NCBI RefSeq assembly: GCF_014905175.1
Contig: NC_057791.1
Coordinates: 8,566,492-8,630,491, forward strand
DNA: 64,000 nucleotides
Source of the DNA: Aphidius gifuensis
Taxonomy: Eukaryota; Arthropoda; Insecta; Hymenoptera; Braconidae
Direction of reading: 5' to 3'
In this document: positions 45,355 through 56,005 of the stretch, piece after piece
Layout of the letters: every line of letters begins with the position of its first letter
How positions within the stretch are numbered: the stretch's first letter is position 1
Program-made: the position numbers and the translations under genes
Notes under the pieces: generated by a model
The model's database searches: none
Told to the model about the DNA's origin: nothing
The model's input: the letters and a program-made list of their open reading frames with translations, nothing else

Positions 45355-45545
45355 TCTCAGTAGATCTACTTAGATCTCAGTATATCTAATTCGATCTAAG
45401 TATATCTAAGTATATCTAAGTATATCTAATTAGATCTAATTAGATCTAGTTATATACGAGTAGATCGCGCCATTTCGCGGATCTAATTATATCTAAAGCA
45501 GTTAGATCTAATTTGATATACGTAGATCTACGCGACTTTTTCCTG
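45355..45545. repeat. AGATCTA-word repeat, copy B
   Basis: TAGATCTAA, AGTATATCTA and TAGATCTAC words are repeated about fifteen times in both orientations around a GCGCCATTTCGCG centre. The segment ends ACTTTTTCCTGGATAG. It is related to 15560-15710. Confidence 0.55.
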
Positions 45546-45546
45546 G

Positions 45547-45890
45547 ATAGCTATTGACTGGATGTTTCATCTCATTTTATTCTCGCGATAACTTTCCATA
45601 AATAACCAAAACTCAGTTAAGAACGAATGACAGCTTGGACATAACCCAAAAAAATTTAACATTCTAGGCTATGATTATTGAGAAATGACATCGAATCACC
45701 CTATAATAATGTGATAGAATTATTGTTAATTTTTTCCTTAATTTATGTATCTCAATTTTATATGTTTAGTATAATGTAGAGCCTTTGTAATCAATAATTC
45801 TTTTTGCTATTGACTTGCTAATAATCTGCTATTGAGTAAGCGCCTATGTCATTAATAAGTCGCTATCAAACTGTTGTTGAGTGTAGGGAC
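45547..45890. repeat. dispersed repeat R, copy 2
   Basis: This matches 39790-40165 in the same orientation (GACTGGATGTTTCATCTCAT, GACATCGAATCACCCTATAA, AGAGCCTTTGTAATCAATAA). It is bounded on the left by the AGATCTA word repeat. Confidence 0.65.
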
Positions 45891-45899
45891 CTGACGGTT

Positions 45900-46290
45900 G
45901 CAATGTGCGCAAGAACAACTGTCTCTAACCGCGTTATATAATGGTTATTCTGAGGTTTTGTGAACTGAAGACCAGTTTGCTGTAACCGTTATTTAACCGT
46001 TCAATAACTTTGGTTGGATTCCGGTTACTTTGAGGTTTCCCTAACGATATGACCTAATCACTCTCGTAACTTGGAATTAGGTTAGTATGAGGTTTAAAGT
46101 TCGGCTTCCAGTTTTATTATATTTTAGTGGTTTGAACAAGGTTTATCAACCGTCAACTAGCGGTTAGTTTTGATTTGGTTATTTTTAGGTTTAAAAAGGG
46201 TTTGTTTTCGGTTTTTTTTTGCGCAAATTCCAACCTCGAGACGGCCGTTTAATAACGGTTCATAACGGGTTAGACCGTACTGTTAAGGCG
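45900..46290. repeat. dispersed AACCG-word repeat, copy 2
   Basis: CCAGTTTGCTGTAACCGTTA, TTTAACCGTTCAATAACTT and CTAACGATATGACC repeat the order at 180-285. It then continues into TTTAAAGTTCGGCTTCCAGT and TTTATCAACCGTCAACTA as at 5350-5440. Confidence 0.6.
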
Positions 46291-46308
46291 CTCCAATGCG
46301 CTGTTGCC

Positions 46309-46338
46309 TAGAGTGGGTATAAGCTTATACCCACTCTA
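46309..46338. mobile_element. 30-bp perfect palindrome between 8-bp direct repeats
   Basis: TAGAGTGGGTATAAG is followed at once by its exact inverse. CTGTTGCC stands directly before (46301-46308) and directly after (46339-46346). The arrangement is that of an 8-bp target duplication around two fused terminal repeats with no interior. TAGAG is compatible with a hAT-type end. Whether it transposed as such or is a deletion product cannot be told. Confidence 0.65.
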
Positions 46339-46349
46339 CTGTTGCCAGA

Positions 46350-47150
46350 GCCTCAATCAGCCTCAATACTCGTTCTCATAAAATTGCTAAAAATCGTGTT
46401 TTTAGCTTATATTTTTATTAATTACGTGAGATTTAGTCTTATAAGCCCATTTCATCCTGATATCAAAAAAATTTTTATTTTTTCTTTTGTCATCTATCAG
46501 TTTTTGGGAAAGGTGTCGTTAATACAAGTATTGTTTTGTTAAGTTCATAGATATTTTCTAACACCTCCTTCCATAAGAGCCCATGTTTAACCTCTCTAAA
46601 TTATGTCAACTTTAAATAATTATTTAAAAAAAAAAAAGTCTTATAACATAAAAGCTGAATTGACAAAAAGATGCATTATTATTTCATTTATCGAAATTAT
46701 TAATTTCATAAGCCTCCCGTTAGTTTTTATTTTGGTAAGTTATACCTTAAATCCTATAAATTATTCATAATAAAAGATAATTTACGTAAAAAATAATGAT
46801 GAGTAAAATATTAAAAGCTTATTGTCCAAATCAGGGTTGCCAGACAGTCTAAGAAAAAGGTCTGGAGGGGGCTGAGCAAAAGTCTGGATTTATCTGGATG
46901 GCTTAGAAAAAATTAAAAACCCTAGCATTTTATTAAATTTTTTATTGTGTAAAACACGGAATATACCTATTAGTGCAAAATTTTCTCCTATTCATTTTTT
47001 AAAGATATTTATTAATATGTAAAAAAAAATATATCAATTTTTTTTTTTGACTTTAATATTAATATTGCTACTTAATATTGAATATAGGTATTTCTCCCAC
47101 TTTTTTTTTTTCTCATACTTGACGCGAGGCACTACCGTCTCTAGTCTTCT
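46350..47150. other. no gene seen
   Basis: AT-rich. CAGGGTTGCCAGAC at about 46835, with TCTGG words after it (TCTGGAGGGGGC, GTCTGGATTTATCTGG), looks like a transposon end. Similar TCTGGA words occur at 48270-48330 at the 3' edge of the BEN gene, but no matching inverted end was found. Confidence 0.4.
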
Positions 47151-47155
47151 TGATA

Positions 47156-47372
47156 TAGGGATCTGACCTATGGGCGGGGTTTGACCAGTCACGCACACAT
47201 TTATTGTGTAAAAGCTTATCTGTGAGGCAATATGGCGCATTCCAAACGATTTTACTATAGTATGCTATGGTTAACAAACTATACCATATAAAATTTTCAA
47301 TGTGATTTCAATCATTTGGAAATAGTTCACTATGCGCCACCAGATGCCATGGCGAATAGGTCAGAACCCTAT
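47156..47372. mobile_element. inverted-repeat element with TAGGGATCTGACC ends
   Basis: ATAGGGATCTGACCTATGGG at the left and AATAGGTCAGAACCCTATAG at the right are imperfect inverses. The interior includes GATTTTACTATAGTATGC and is non-coding. GTCTCTAGTCTTCTTGAT directly precedes it. Confidence 0.5.
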
Positions 47373-47573
47373 AGTCCACATGGTAAAGTAGATAAGGTTA
47401 ATAAAGAAGAATCATACATATTATAGCTATCCTAGATTAGAAATTCAAAATTTTTATATATTATACAATTTCAATTCAAAATCATCCTTTGAAATTTTTA
47501 GATACCATATGAATAATAAAATATGGTTTTCGACAAAAAATTTCTGCTCATTTAATATCCCGCCACAAACATG

Positions 47574-48132
47574 CACTGCAAAAACTGCGCCTTTGGATTA
47601 TAGGCACTGTTCCATTGGATTCATGGAGCACCGCTCCGCTAAAGTTGTTCCTTTGATGTCCTTTGATTTCTTGGTCCTGTACCTATATATTTGTTGAGCA
47701 GATTTCGGCGTTTCGGAGGCATGCGCAAACACAACTACATTATATTTTTTCTCTCTCTCTATTTGTACTTTTATATCTGTCATGTCATGATATTTACATC
47801 ATAAATATTCATTTATAAATTATTATAAATATTCTATATATCTTTAGTTATTAAATTTATCGAATATTTAACATATATGCATTCATATATATGTTAATTG
47901 TTTAATAGTTACTGATATAGAGAGGTTATGTTATGTGTATGCGTGTCTCTTTCTTAATTCGAGTGACGGCTCAGGCTGCTCAACGAATACAGTTGAACAG
48001 TACCTCTGAATTAACAGAGCAACTGGACCGATATCGGTGCTCCTTGAATATCATTGAGCAGCGCTCAATAAAATGTGCTCCATGAATCCAATGGAACAGT
48101 GCCTATAATCCAAAGGCGCAGTTTTTGCAGTG
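47574..48132. mobile_element. foldback element with 60-bp arms (CACTGCAAAAACTGCGCC)
   Basis: CACTGCAAAAACTGCGCCTT, TGGATTATAGGCACTGTTCC and ATTGGATTCATGGAGCAC are inverted exactly at 48070-48132. The inner GCTCAATGATATTCAAGG-type words are less ordered. It is non-coding; small frames here are chance. Confidence 0.75.
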
Positions 48133-48212
48133 TGGAAACCATAATAATGATTGGTCTAAATTAATTTGTAGGTAATTTTTAGTTGTTATCTTTTATCGGT
48201 ATCTGTAAAAGT

Positions 48213-49731
48213 TTAGCGAAAGATTAAAATATAAATGAATAAAATGAAAAATGTAAAAAATCTAAAATATCTGGAAAAAAATGATACAGAATCTGGATTC
48301 TGGACAGCCACTAAAATGTCTGGAAATGTCAAAGCTTTTTTGTTTATTTTAGCGTTTTTACGAACAACTCGCTCAGCTAGCTCATCATCTGTCCATAAAG
48401 ACTTGATAATTGTTTTGACGCATTCACCAGCGTCTTTAAATTGGTTTTTTAATAACGAAGTTAAAATAGCTGCTTCGTCTTCTTCAATAAGTGGCTTGTC
48501 TTTTCGAGTACGAGCCATGTGATTTTCTGAAACTAATAATTTTAATTATAAATATATAGCACATGAAATTAGTTTTTTTATTTTTTTTTTTTACCTAATA
48601 CTTCACTGCATTGCTTTTTAATAGTTTCTTCATTTAATGACACATCTGTTGAATTATTAGTTTCTGAAAGAAAAATAAATATCAGATCAATGATTAATTA
48701 TTAAACATAGGATTTCAGATAGAAAAACTAAAATAAAATTTACCAGGAATACTTGATTTCTTTATTAACTTGATAATTATTTGGCCAGTTTCTTCCGAAA
48801 GAGGAAAAGCTTTCGATTCCAGAAGGTTATCGTATTTATTTTTCCAGAACTTGACTTGAGATCGTGCTGCAGCCAATTCAAGTTTTGTTTCTGTTGCTGA
48901 TGGCGAACTCACTTCTCTTGTAGCCCAAGCATCAAATTCAGTCTGATTTTTCGATCCGAATTGTAATTGTTTCTTACATGTTTTATGATTTTGATTTATA
49001 TTTTCAATATCTGATAAAATACTATTGCTTAACGGATCTTTTGTGTAATCAAAAGATGTTGAAAAATAAAAATTATCTGACGTTTTTTCTTTGTTTATTG
49101 GACTTTGACTTTCATCACAATCAGTATATTCATCTAATTTATTTATTTTTCTGTATTTTTCACAAATTCCTTGCTGTGCTTGTTTCAATCCAACTGCCTT
49201 AGAGCTTTTAAGTCGCTGAAATTAACAAAAACCTTAATGGATCACGATTAATCATCTCAAATTTATATGTTAAACGTACTAAATAGTTCTTTTCTTATGC
49301 ATACTTTTCTTGATTTTTTTTCTTCCTCACTGTCTGATGAGTTTCTAGGTGACAGGTCATCTGACTCATTGTCGATTACAGATGTGCTTAATTTTGGAAC
49401 AGACCAACGCTTAGATCGGCTTATTTCTTCAATTTCATCACGAGAATCTTTAAAACAAATATATTTATTAATAGACTAGGATTATAGATTAGGAAGATTA
49501 TATGTCAACAAAAGTTTATAAATGAATAAAGAGAATACCTGCAATTGCGAGCACTTGACAAGTTTCACGGACTGACTTATCTCTTTGTAATACGTACACT
49601 TTTTCAGATCTTTTATTTGTGGTACTAGAAGACCAAAACTCAACAGAAAAATTTTTGATGCACGTAATTTTGACGAACTGAAAGGCTGTTGAAGAGCTCT
49701 GTCGATGCACAAATATAAACGCATAAGACAT
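48213..49731 (-). CDS. BEN-domain protein
   Basis: Five minus-strand exons, 49731-49539, 49447-49305, 49215-48744, 48663-48595 and 48526-48213, join in phase to 396 aa. The N-terminus (MSYAFIFVHRQSSSTAFQFV) resembles the short leader found before coiled-coil/BEN proteins of insects. Acidic, Ser-rich stretches follow, then a coiled coil (ETKLELAAARSQVKFWKNKY, about residues 230-255). The final two exons match the BEN pattern: KDAGECVKTIIKSLWTDDEL and NAKINKKALTFPDILVAVQ, about residues 270-365. BEN domains bind DNA and recruit chromatin regulators. The last 28 residues are hydrophobic and run into repeat-like DNA, so the original C-terminus may have been replaced. An inverted-repeat element starts about 25 bp upstream of the ATG. 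Confidence 0.7.
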
Positions 49732-49756
49732 GACGAACAAATTTTTCCGTCATTAA

Positions 49757-49993
49757 TGTCATGCCGGAGAAATTACTCCGCCACTGACCGCATGCCGGAG
49801 TAATTTCTCCGGCATGAGATTGATGGCGGAGTAATTTCTCCTGCACGAGATTGATGGCGGAGAAATTACTCCACCATCAATCTCATGCCGGAGAAATTAC
49901 TCCGACATGCGGTCAGTGGCGGAGTAATTTCTCCGGAAATGGGCCAAAAACGGAGTAATGCCGGAGAAAGCCGGAGTAATATTTCCACCAGGG
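49757..49993. mobile_element. CCCTGGTGGAAAT-type element, GGAGTAAT-word interior, at the BEN gene 5' end
   Basis: The interior is a long foldback of CCGGAGAAATTACTCCG, CATGAGATTGATGGCGGAG and related words, with a loop near 49855. The right end AATATTTCCACCAGGG at 49993 matches the family, while a left CCCTGGTGGAAAT is not present. The words are those of 19623-19836. It lies within 30 bp of the BEN start codon and must overlap its 5' UTR or promoter. Confidence 0.7.
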
Positions 49994-50084
49994 CAAGCAA
50001 TAGCCCAGCCTGGCAAAACGTTCATTGCCTCGCTGCCTTGGTTCATGCTTAACCCAGGCCTGGGGATTGACACCAATTTAAGCT

Positions 50085-50231
50085 TGGCTCATATTCTGAC
50101 ATATTCTTACATAATTTTTGGATGTCAGAATATGCCATTTTCTGGCAAATGAATTTTTGTTGGAATATGGCATATTTTGTCAGATTATGCCATATTATGA
50201 CATATAATCTGCCAAATTATTTCCACCAGGG
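50085..50231. mobile_element. word-repeat element with ATTTCCACCAGGG right end
   Basis: CATATTCTGACATATTC, GTCAGAATATGCCA, TGGCATATTTTGTCAG and TTATGACATATAATC words precede TTATTTCCACCAGGG at 50231. Only the right end is clear. It is a fourth interior type behind a CCACCAGGG end. Confidence 0.5.
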
Positions 50232-50349
50232 TATATATATATATATTATTAGGTATAATCCGCCAATTTTTTTTTTTTTTATGGCTATGTATTATATTTA
50301 TCATGTTTAATAAAATTATTGCATCAAATTTTCAAAATAATTTTATTGA

Positions 50350-51025
50350 AGGTCGACAAAAATAGCAAGATTATTAATACAATATGTAGTTGCAAAGCTG
50401 GCAATAGATATTGTAAACATACAGCAACAATTTGTATTCATGTAAATAAAGAAAACACCAGACCCTGGTAGAAATTGAAGTCAATTTGAGTTCACTTTTT
50501 GACTTCACACGTTAATTTGATATGAGGAGTCAAAAAGGTGACCTGGGGATCAAAAACTGATTTACCAATGATATATTGGAATAAGCCACCAGAAATTCAA
50601 TTGGAAAAATATATGTATAGTAAAAGAATTACCATTAAATCAATGAAAAAAAAAGATGATGATGATGATAATGAGATATCACTGGAAGGTTTTAAATTTT
50701 TGAATGTAAAACATGCTGATCAGCTTATTGAAGAAAATAGTGCACTGTCAAGAATGGTAAAAGCAAAGCTGCATTGAAAATGCACACGAAAAAAAAAAGT
50801 TAGCACTTTTGAAAAAAAAATAAAAAAAGAATTGATAAATGAATTATATAAGTTTATCAACACAGAAGACATATCTACACAGTATCATGCATTTAATAGT
50901 ATTATTGATGATGAAACAATGCAAATAGACATATTAATGTCTTGTCAATTACGAATTACAGCCAGTACAAAGGCTCATAGAATCAAGACCAGACAAGTAA
51001 ATTTGTATCTTTGGCTAAACAATTA
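50350..51025 (+). pseudogene. fossil of a SWIM zinc-finger / YqaJ-type nuclease protein
   Basis: About 50355-50460 reads VDKNSKIINTICSCKAGNRY then CKHTATICIHVNKEN, the C-x-C...C-x-H of a SWIM zinc finger. The frame resumes at about 50549 with SKTDLPMIYWNKPPEIQLEK, runs to a stop at 50777, shifts, and continues with KKELINELYKFINTEDISTQ to MSCQLRITASTKAHRI. SWIM followed by a R-I-T-A-S box is the layout I know from insect proteins with a YqaJ-type recombinase/nuclease domain. The nuclease core is missing. A CCCTGGTAGAAAT sequence (50463-50548) interrupts it just after the SWIM finger. It is clearly non-functional. Confidence 0.5.
50463..50548. mobile_element. small CCCTGGTAGAAAT insertion
   Basis: This begins CCCTGGTAGAAATTGAAGTC and continues with GAGTTCACTTTTTGACTTC and AGTCAAAAAGGTGACCTGGG, which pair imperfectly. 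It splits a coding fossil between its SWIM finger and the next conserved block, so it is an insertion. Its right end is degenerate (CCTGGGG). Confidence 0.5.
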
Positions 51026-51029
51026 ATAA

Positions 51030-51915
51030 AACTTTTTTTTTAGTATATGGGTTTATAGCCTCTCTAGACCTCGGGAGCCTGACGCTTGCAGACGCTTGTA
51101 TTATTTTCAGCCACCGGTGGCGCCACGTGAGTTACTGGATAGGCGTATTGATTCGTTCTTATAAAAGCGCCGAAATCATTCTATAATAGCTATATTGAAT
51201 AGCTCTTGTGTGTTCTGCCAGGGGTACCATATCCACCTTTGACACACATTAAAATCAGCGATTTTATTATTACCTTAAAGGAAGGAGACGAAAGGCTAAT
51301 GAAAATAATACATTCAAACGATGTAAAAAAAAAAAAAAAATTAATACCAATGTCATACGTGACATCTTTGTTGGAAAAAAAACAAAAAATAAAATAGTTT
51401 TAAGTCAAACAGGATCAAGTTGTTTGTTTGACCTGGATATCCGGCCATTGTCATTATCATTGAGTTTTGTGATTGAATTTTCCCACGATAATATTTTCTT
51501 ATCACTACAAAAACATTTATTTTATAACACAACTGAATTATTTTATCAATCGACTATCGGAAATAGTTTTTTTTTTATTCAATTAACAAAAAAAATCAAT
51601 ACATACTTCAAGTTTTTTGGTTCATCATTTAAAAATTTATTCTCTTAATTTTTTTTTTTAATTATTAGTTACATAAGAATTGATTAATTCATACTATATG
51701 AAATAAAAAAAGATAGTATGGAGTTTCTGTTCCTCTTTCCTTCAATAACACTTGATTATCTATGTTAACCGTTTCGTTAAATCTGTTTGCCTGATACTAG
51801 CACAGTTGCATATGTAGAGGGAGTCACAAGGTCAAACAACGACAAGAGAGAGTGCTTTAAAAATAAAATGAAAAAAAAAAAATGAGGCCGAGCGAGATTC
51901 ACTTTCATTTGCGTT
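51030..51915. other. no certain gene
   Basis: A frame at 51206-51397 (GVPYPPLTHIKISDFIITLK onward, 63 codons) has partly natural composition but no recognisable family or exon partners. Other frames are low-complexity. A GGGAGCCTGACGCTTGCAGA / CGCCACCGGTGG-type GC-rich island lies near 51065-51130. Confidence 0.35.
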
Positions 51916-51922
51916 TCTAGAT

Positions 51923-52459
51923 TAGTGGTCTTAAAAAAAGTATCGGAATCAGAGTATCGATACTTTTTTTTTCAAGAATCGGAAAATTGATGCATCGGCC
52001 AAAAAAAATACTCGATACTCAAGTATCGAGTATTTTTTTTTTTTTTTTTTTCTGAATAGATTATTATTTGATAATAATATTTTTCTTCTTTTTCAACTAT
52101 TTATTTATTGGAAAATTAGGATTATTTAAAAAAATAAAAGAATTTTATTTATTTATATAATTATTTATCGATTTGTCCCATGGTTCACAATCTATGGTGG
52201 AAACACTATTTTTTTTTTCTTATATAATAGAACCATGGTTTGCAAATAAATAAAAATAGAAAAAAAAATCTCTAATAAAAAAAATTAACCAAGTGATTCC
52301 ATATTTTTTCTTGGCTCAGTACACCCGTTTTTTTCCGATTCTTGAAAAAAAGTATCGAGTATCGATACATCGGCCAAAAAGAGTATCGAGTAAAAACACT
52401 CGATACTTTCCGATTTAAAATCGGCTTGTCGATACATCGGCAAAAATCGAAGACCACTA
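51923..52459 (-). mobile_element. TAGTGGTCTT inverted-repeat element, copy 2
   Basis: The ends TAGTGGTCTTAAAAAAAGTA and ATCGAAGACCACTA enclose arms of GTATCGATAC, TCAAGAATCGG and ATGCATCGGCC words. The core from 52060 to 52330 is the inverse of 1130-1395. TAGTG ends could be hAT-type, but the flanking octamers (TTCTAGAT, TCTCGGAT) match only partly. It is non-coding. Confidence 0.65.
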
Positions 52460-52479
52460 TCTCGGATACATGTATATAC

Positions 52480-53270
52480 TAAATGTACATAAAGTGCAAG
52501 ACACTTATTAATATATGTATGCATAAAGGGCTATTGGAAGCAGCACGCCGATGTTTTCTTAATTCACAGAGTTACCGAGGGTTGAGTTTTCTTGCTGAAA
52601 AAGTAATGTTGCTTTGAGTATACATAAAAAAAAATCATTATATTTAGTGTTTATAGTCATATACTATTTACTAATATTTATTTTATTAAACTGACCCTAC
52701 TAATAAAAATTGACGGCAAAAAAAAATATGTATATTAGTTTCGCTGATATAATAAAATATGATGCAAGTATTAACAAAAATTGAATTATCATCAGCTTTA
52801 ATGCGAATCGCATATTTAATTTTAAAGTCAATAAAAGTTTTGTAAAAAGTCCATTGTTTGTTAATTTAATATCTGATGGTTTTGATTCAATCGATCATGA
52901 CGTTACGATTTACATGCTTATGATTTGGCAGCAATATTCATACCAATAGTTGCTAAATAATCGAAAAGTTAAGATTGAAAATATACCAAACTAATCAAAC
53001 AAAACGAAAAAAATTATTTGATTAAAAAATTGCGTGGTTGAATTATTCTAATCTCCCGGAAATACCTATATTTATAAAATTGAAAATCATGAAAAATGAT
53101 TTAAAAAAACGTGAATTGATCATTTTTATTATTCTAATATATGTTTAACGAATCTATGAATTATTATTGAGCTTATAATTAATGAAACTTGCAGTAGAAA
53201 AAAATAAAAAAATTACAGGAAGGCAAGTGTGTTACGTATTTCAGGTGGGGATAATATTTCACGATTACAG
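52480..53270. other. no gene seen; CYP4G upstream region
   Basis: AT-rich upstream DNA without shared repeats. GATCATGACGTTACGAT at about 52890 and similar short motifs could be regulatory, but nothing decisive is visible. Confidence 0.4.
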
Positions 53271-53282
53271 AATTGTCACGCT

Positions 53283-53320
53283 TATAAAAGCCTCAGGTGA
53301 TGATCGAAACGGTCAGTTTG
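53283..53320 (+). promoter_or_regulatory. core promoter of CYP4G (TATA box and initiator)
   Basis: TATAAAA at 53283-53289 is followed 26 bases later by GGTCAGTTTGG at 53311-53321, a match to the arthropod initiator TCAGT. The A at about 53315 is the likely start of transcription. A 5' UTR intron may follow, since a TTACTTTTAG acceptor-like site occurs near 53381. Confidence 0.7.
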
Positions 53321-53505
53321 GTGGTTTAGTTTTATCAGCTATTGTATTCAAATTAATTTAATTTTTTATTTTACTTTTAGGTGGGTGAATCTAAAAAAAA
53401 ATTAATTGTGTATTAAAATTGTGAATTGTGATTAACAAAAAAATTTACATTAATTTTAAAAATATTGTTATTTACAGAAAAAGAATAAAGTATATTTAAA
53501 TTATC

Positions 53506-55482
53506 ATGTCAACAGCTACACCAGAAATGGTTGCTAGCACAGTTGCTGCAGCGTCAGCAACTGGAATGACAGCATCTTCTGTTTTTATAACACTTTTAAT
53601 ACCTGCACTTATTTTGTGGGCCGTTTACTTCAGATTATCACGACGTCATTTGATTGAACTTGGTGAAAAATTACCAGGTCCTGCTGGATGGCCACTTGTT
53701 GGAAATGCGTTGGAGTTAATTGGAAGTTCTGATGGTAAACAATATTTTTTCGTGTTTATTTAAATTAAAATAATCAAGATTATATATAAATAATATTTTT
53801 TTTTAAAGCCATTTTCAGTAAGATTTACCAACGTTCATTCGAATTTGATCAAGTTGTTCGTCTCTGGATTGGTCCAAAACTTGTTGTCTTTCTCGTTGAT
53901 CCACGTGATGTTGAGGTAATTCTCTCCAGTCATGTTTACATTGACAAATCAGCAGAGTACAGATTTTTCCAACCATGGTTGGGCAATGGTCTGCTCATTT
54001 CAACTGGTAATTTTACAAAGTTTATTCATAACTTCATACTATCTCTATTATTTACTTCTTCTGTAAACTAAACTGCTTTTATGTAATACATTAAAATTTG
54101 AAATTTTTTATATAGATCAATTTTTTGATTATATATAAAAACAATATAAAGTAAAATGTTGTTGATACAGCGAAAAAAGTAAACTCTAAAAAAATCAAAA
54201 TTAAATTATTCTGAAAAAAAACTATTTTTTTTAATCAATAGGTCAAAAATGGCGGGCTCATCGTAAACTTATCGCTCCAACTTTTCATTTAAATGTACTT
54301 AAAAGTTTCATTGATTTATTCAATGCAAATTCAAGATCAGTTGTTGAACGATTACGCAAAGAAACTGGTGAATTTGATTGTCATGATTACATGTCTGAAA
54401 CGACTGTTGAAATACTACTTGAGACAGCAATGGGTGTTTCAAAAACAACCCAAGATCGTAGTGGTCTTGAGTATGCAATGGCTGTTATGAAAATGTGTGA
54501 TATTCTTCATTTACGTCATACTCGTGTTTGGTTAAGACCCGATTGGTTGTTTAATTTGACAAAATATGGTAAAGATCAAATTCAATTGCTTGAAATCATT
54601 CACGGTTTAACAAAGAAGGTCATTAAACGTAAGAAAGAAGATTACAAAGCTGGTAAGCGTAATTTCATAAAGACCAATGAAAAAGAAGGAAAAGTAACAA
54701 GTGTTGATGGTTTATCATTTGGTCAATCATCTGGCTTGAAAGATGATCTTGATGTTGATGACAATGATGTTGGTGAGAAAAAACGGCTTGCATTCTTAGA
54801 TCTTCTTATTGAAGCAGGACAGGATGGTGTTGTTATGACTGATCAAGAAGTCAAAGAACAAGTTGATACAATTATGTTTGAAGGACATGATACAACAGCT
54901 GCTGGATCAAGCTTCTTTTTATCAATGATGGGATGTCATCCAGATATACAAGAAAAAGTAATCCAAGAGTTGGATGAAATATTTGGTGATTCAGATAGAC
55001 CAGTAACATTTCAAGATACACTTGAAATGAAATATCTTGAACGCTGTTTAATGGAAACATTACGTATGTATCCACCCGTACCAATTATTGCACGTGAAAT
55101 TAAAACAGATCTTAAATTAGCATCAGGTGATTATATTGTACCTGGTGGTTGCACTGTTGTTATTGGAACAATTAAATTACATCGTCAACCGTATATTTAT
55201 CCAAATCCAGATGTTTTTAATCCAGATAATTTTTTGCCAGAAAAAACAGCGAATCGTCATTACTATGCATTTGTACCATTTTCAGCTGGACCACGTTCAT
55301 GTGTAGGACGTAAATATGCAATGCTAAAACTTAAAATATTACTATCAACAATATTGAGAAATTTCCGTGTTAAATCAGATATTAAAGAAGCTGATTTTAG
55401 ACTTCAAGCTGATATTATTCTTAAGAGAGCAGAAGGTTTTAGAGTTACACTTGAACCAAGAAAACTTGCTACTAAGGCTTAA
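53506..55482 (+). CDS. CYP4G: cytochrome P450 of the CYP4G subfamily
   Basis: Three exons, 53506-53734, 53809-54006 and 54242-55482, join in phase to 555 aa, the usual CYP4G length. The order is: an N-terminal membrane anchor (VFITLLIPALILWAVYF), LPGPAGWPLVGNALELIG, WRAHRKLIAPTFH (C helix), the I-helix EGHDTTAAG from residue 356, ETLRMYPPVP (ExxR), and the heme loop FSAGPRSCVGRKYA with Cys 496. An acidic insertion of about 40 residues (SFGQSSGLKDDLDVDDNDVG, around 284-322) before the I helix is diagnostic of CYP4G. These enzymes are oxidative decarbonylases in oenocytes that turn long-chain aldehydes into cuticular hydrocarbons, with P450 reductase as partner. AATAAATAAATAAA at about 55530 follows the stop. 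Confidence 0.96.
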
Positions 55483-55519
55483 TGGGATATATCTATATGG
55501 GATAAATTATATATAATTT

Positions 55520-56000
55520 TTTCTTTAAAATAAATAAATAAATAAATAAATATCATTTAATATATTATTAATAATGATATGAACATTCATTTTTTTGGGA
55601 TATATATTTTTTGGTCAGGTTTGTTGATTTATCGTAAATTTTATGTTGTATTTTTTTGAATATAATCCTTCGGAAAGGTTTTTTAATAAAAATTGAGTTT
55701 ACGATATAATATTTTGTACATGCTGTATAAATTTTTGAATGTAAACGTTATTAATAATATTATTATTCTTTTTTTCCTGAATTTTCTAGTAGTATATGTT
55801 ACAGTTGAAATAATTGTATCATTAATCTTCATTGCAATAAATTGTTAAAATAAAAAACGAATGTGTAAGTTATTTTTTCTTTTCAAGTTTGTTTTTATTT
55901 TTTTTCTAATGTATTGTTTTGTAAATGTTTTGTTTCAAAAGTAGAGAGAATAATAGACAATCGTTGGTGGGATTTAAAAAAAAAATTATATATACCATTT
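55520..56000. other. CYP4G 3' flank, no gene seen
   Basis: This contains AATAAA repeats at 55530-55550 and a further AATAAA-like signal near 55840, which could be alternative polyadenylation sites. No coding frame. Confidence 0.5.
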
Positions 56001-56005
56001 TAACA

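Noticed and set aside
46835..48330. A transposon from CAGGGTTGCCAGAC to the TCTGGA words near 48300 that would enclose the 3' end of the BEN gene
   Set aside because: No inverted TCTGGCAACCCTG end or target duplication was found, only loosely similar words.
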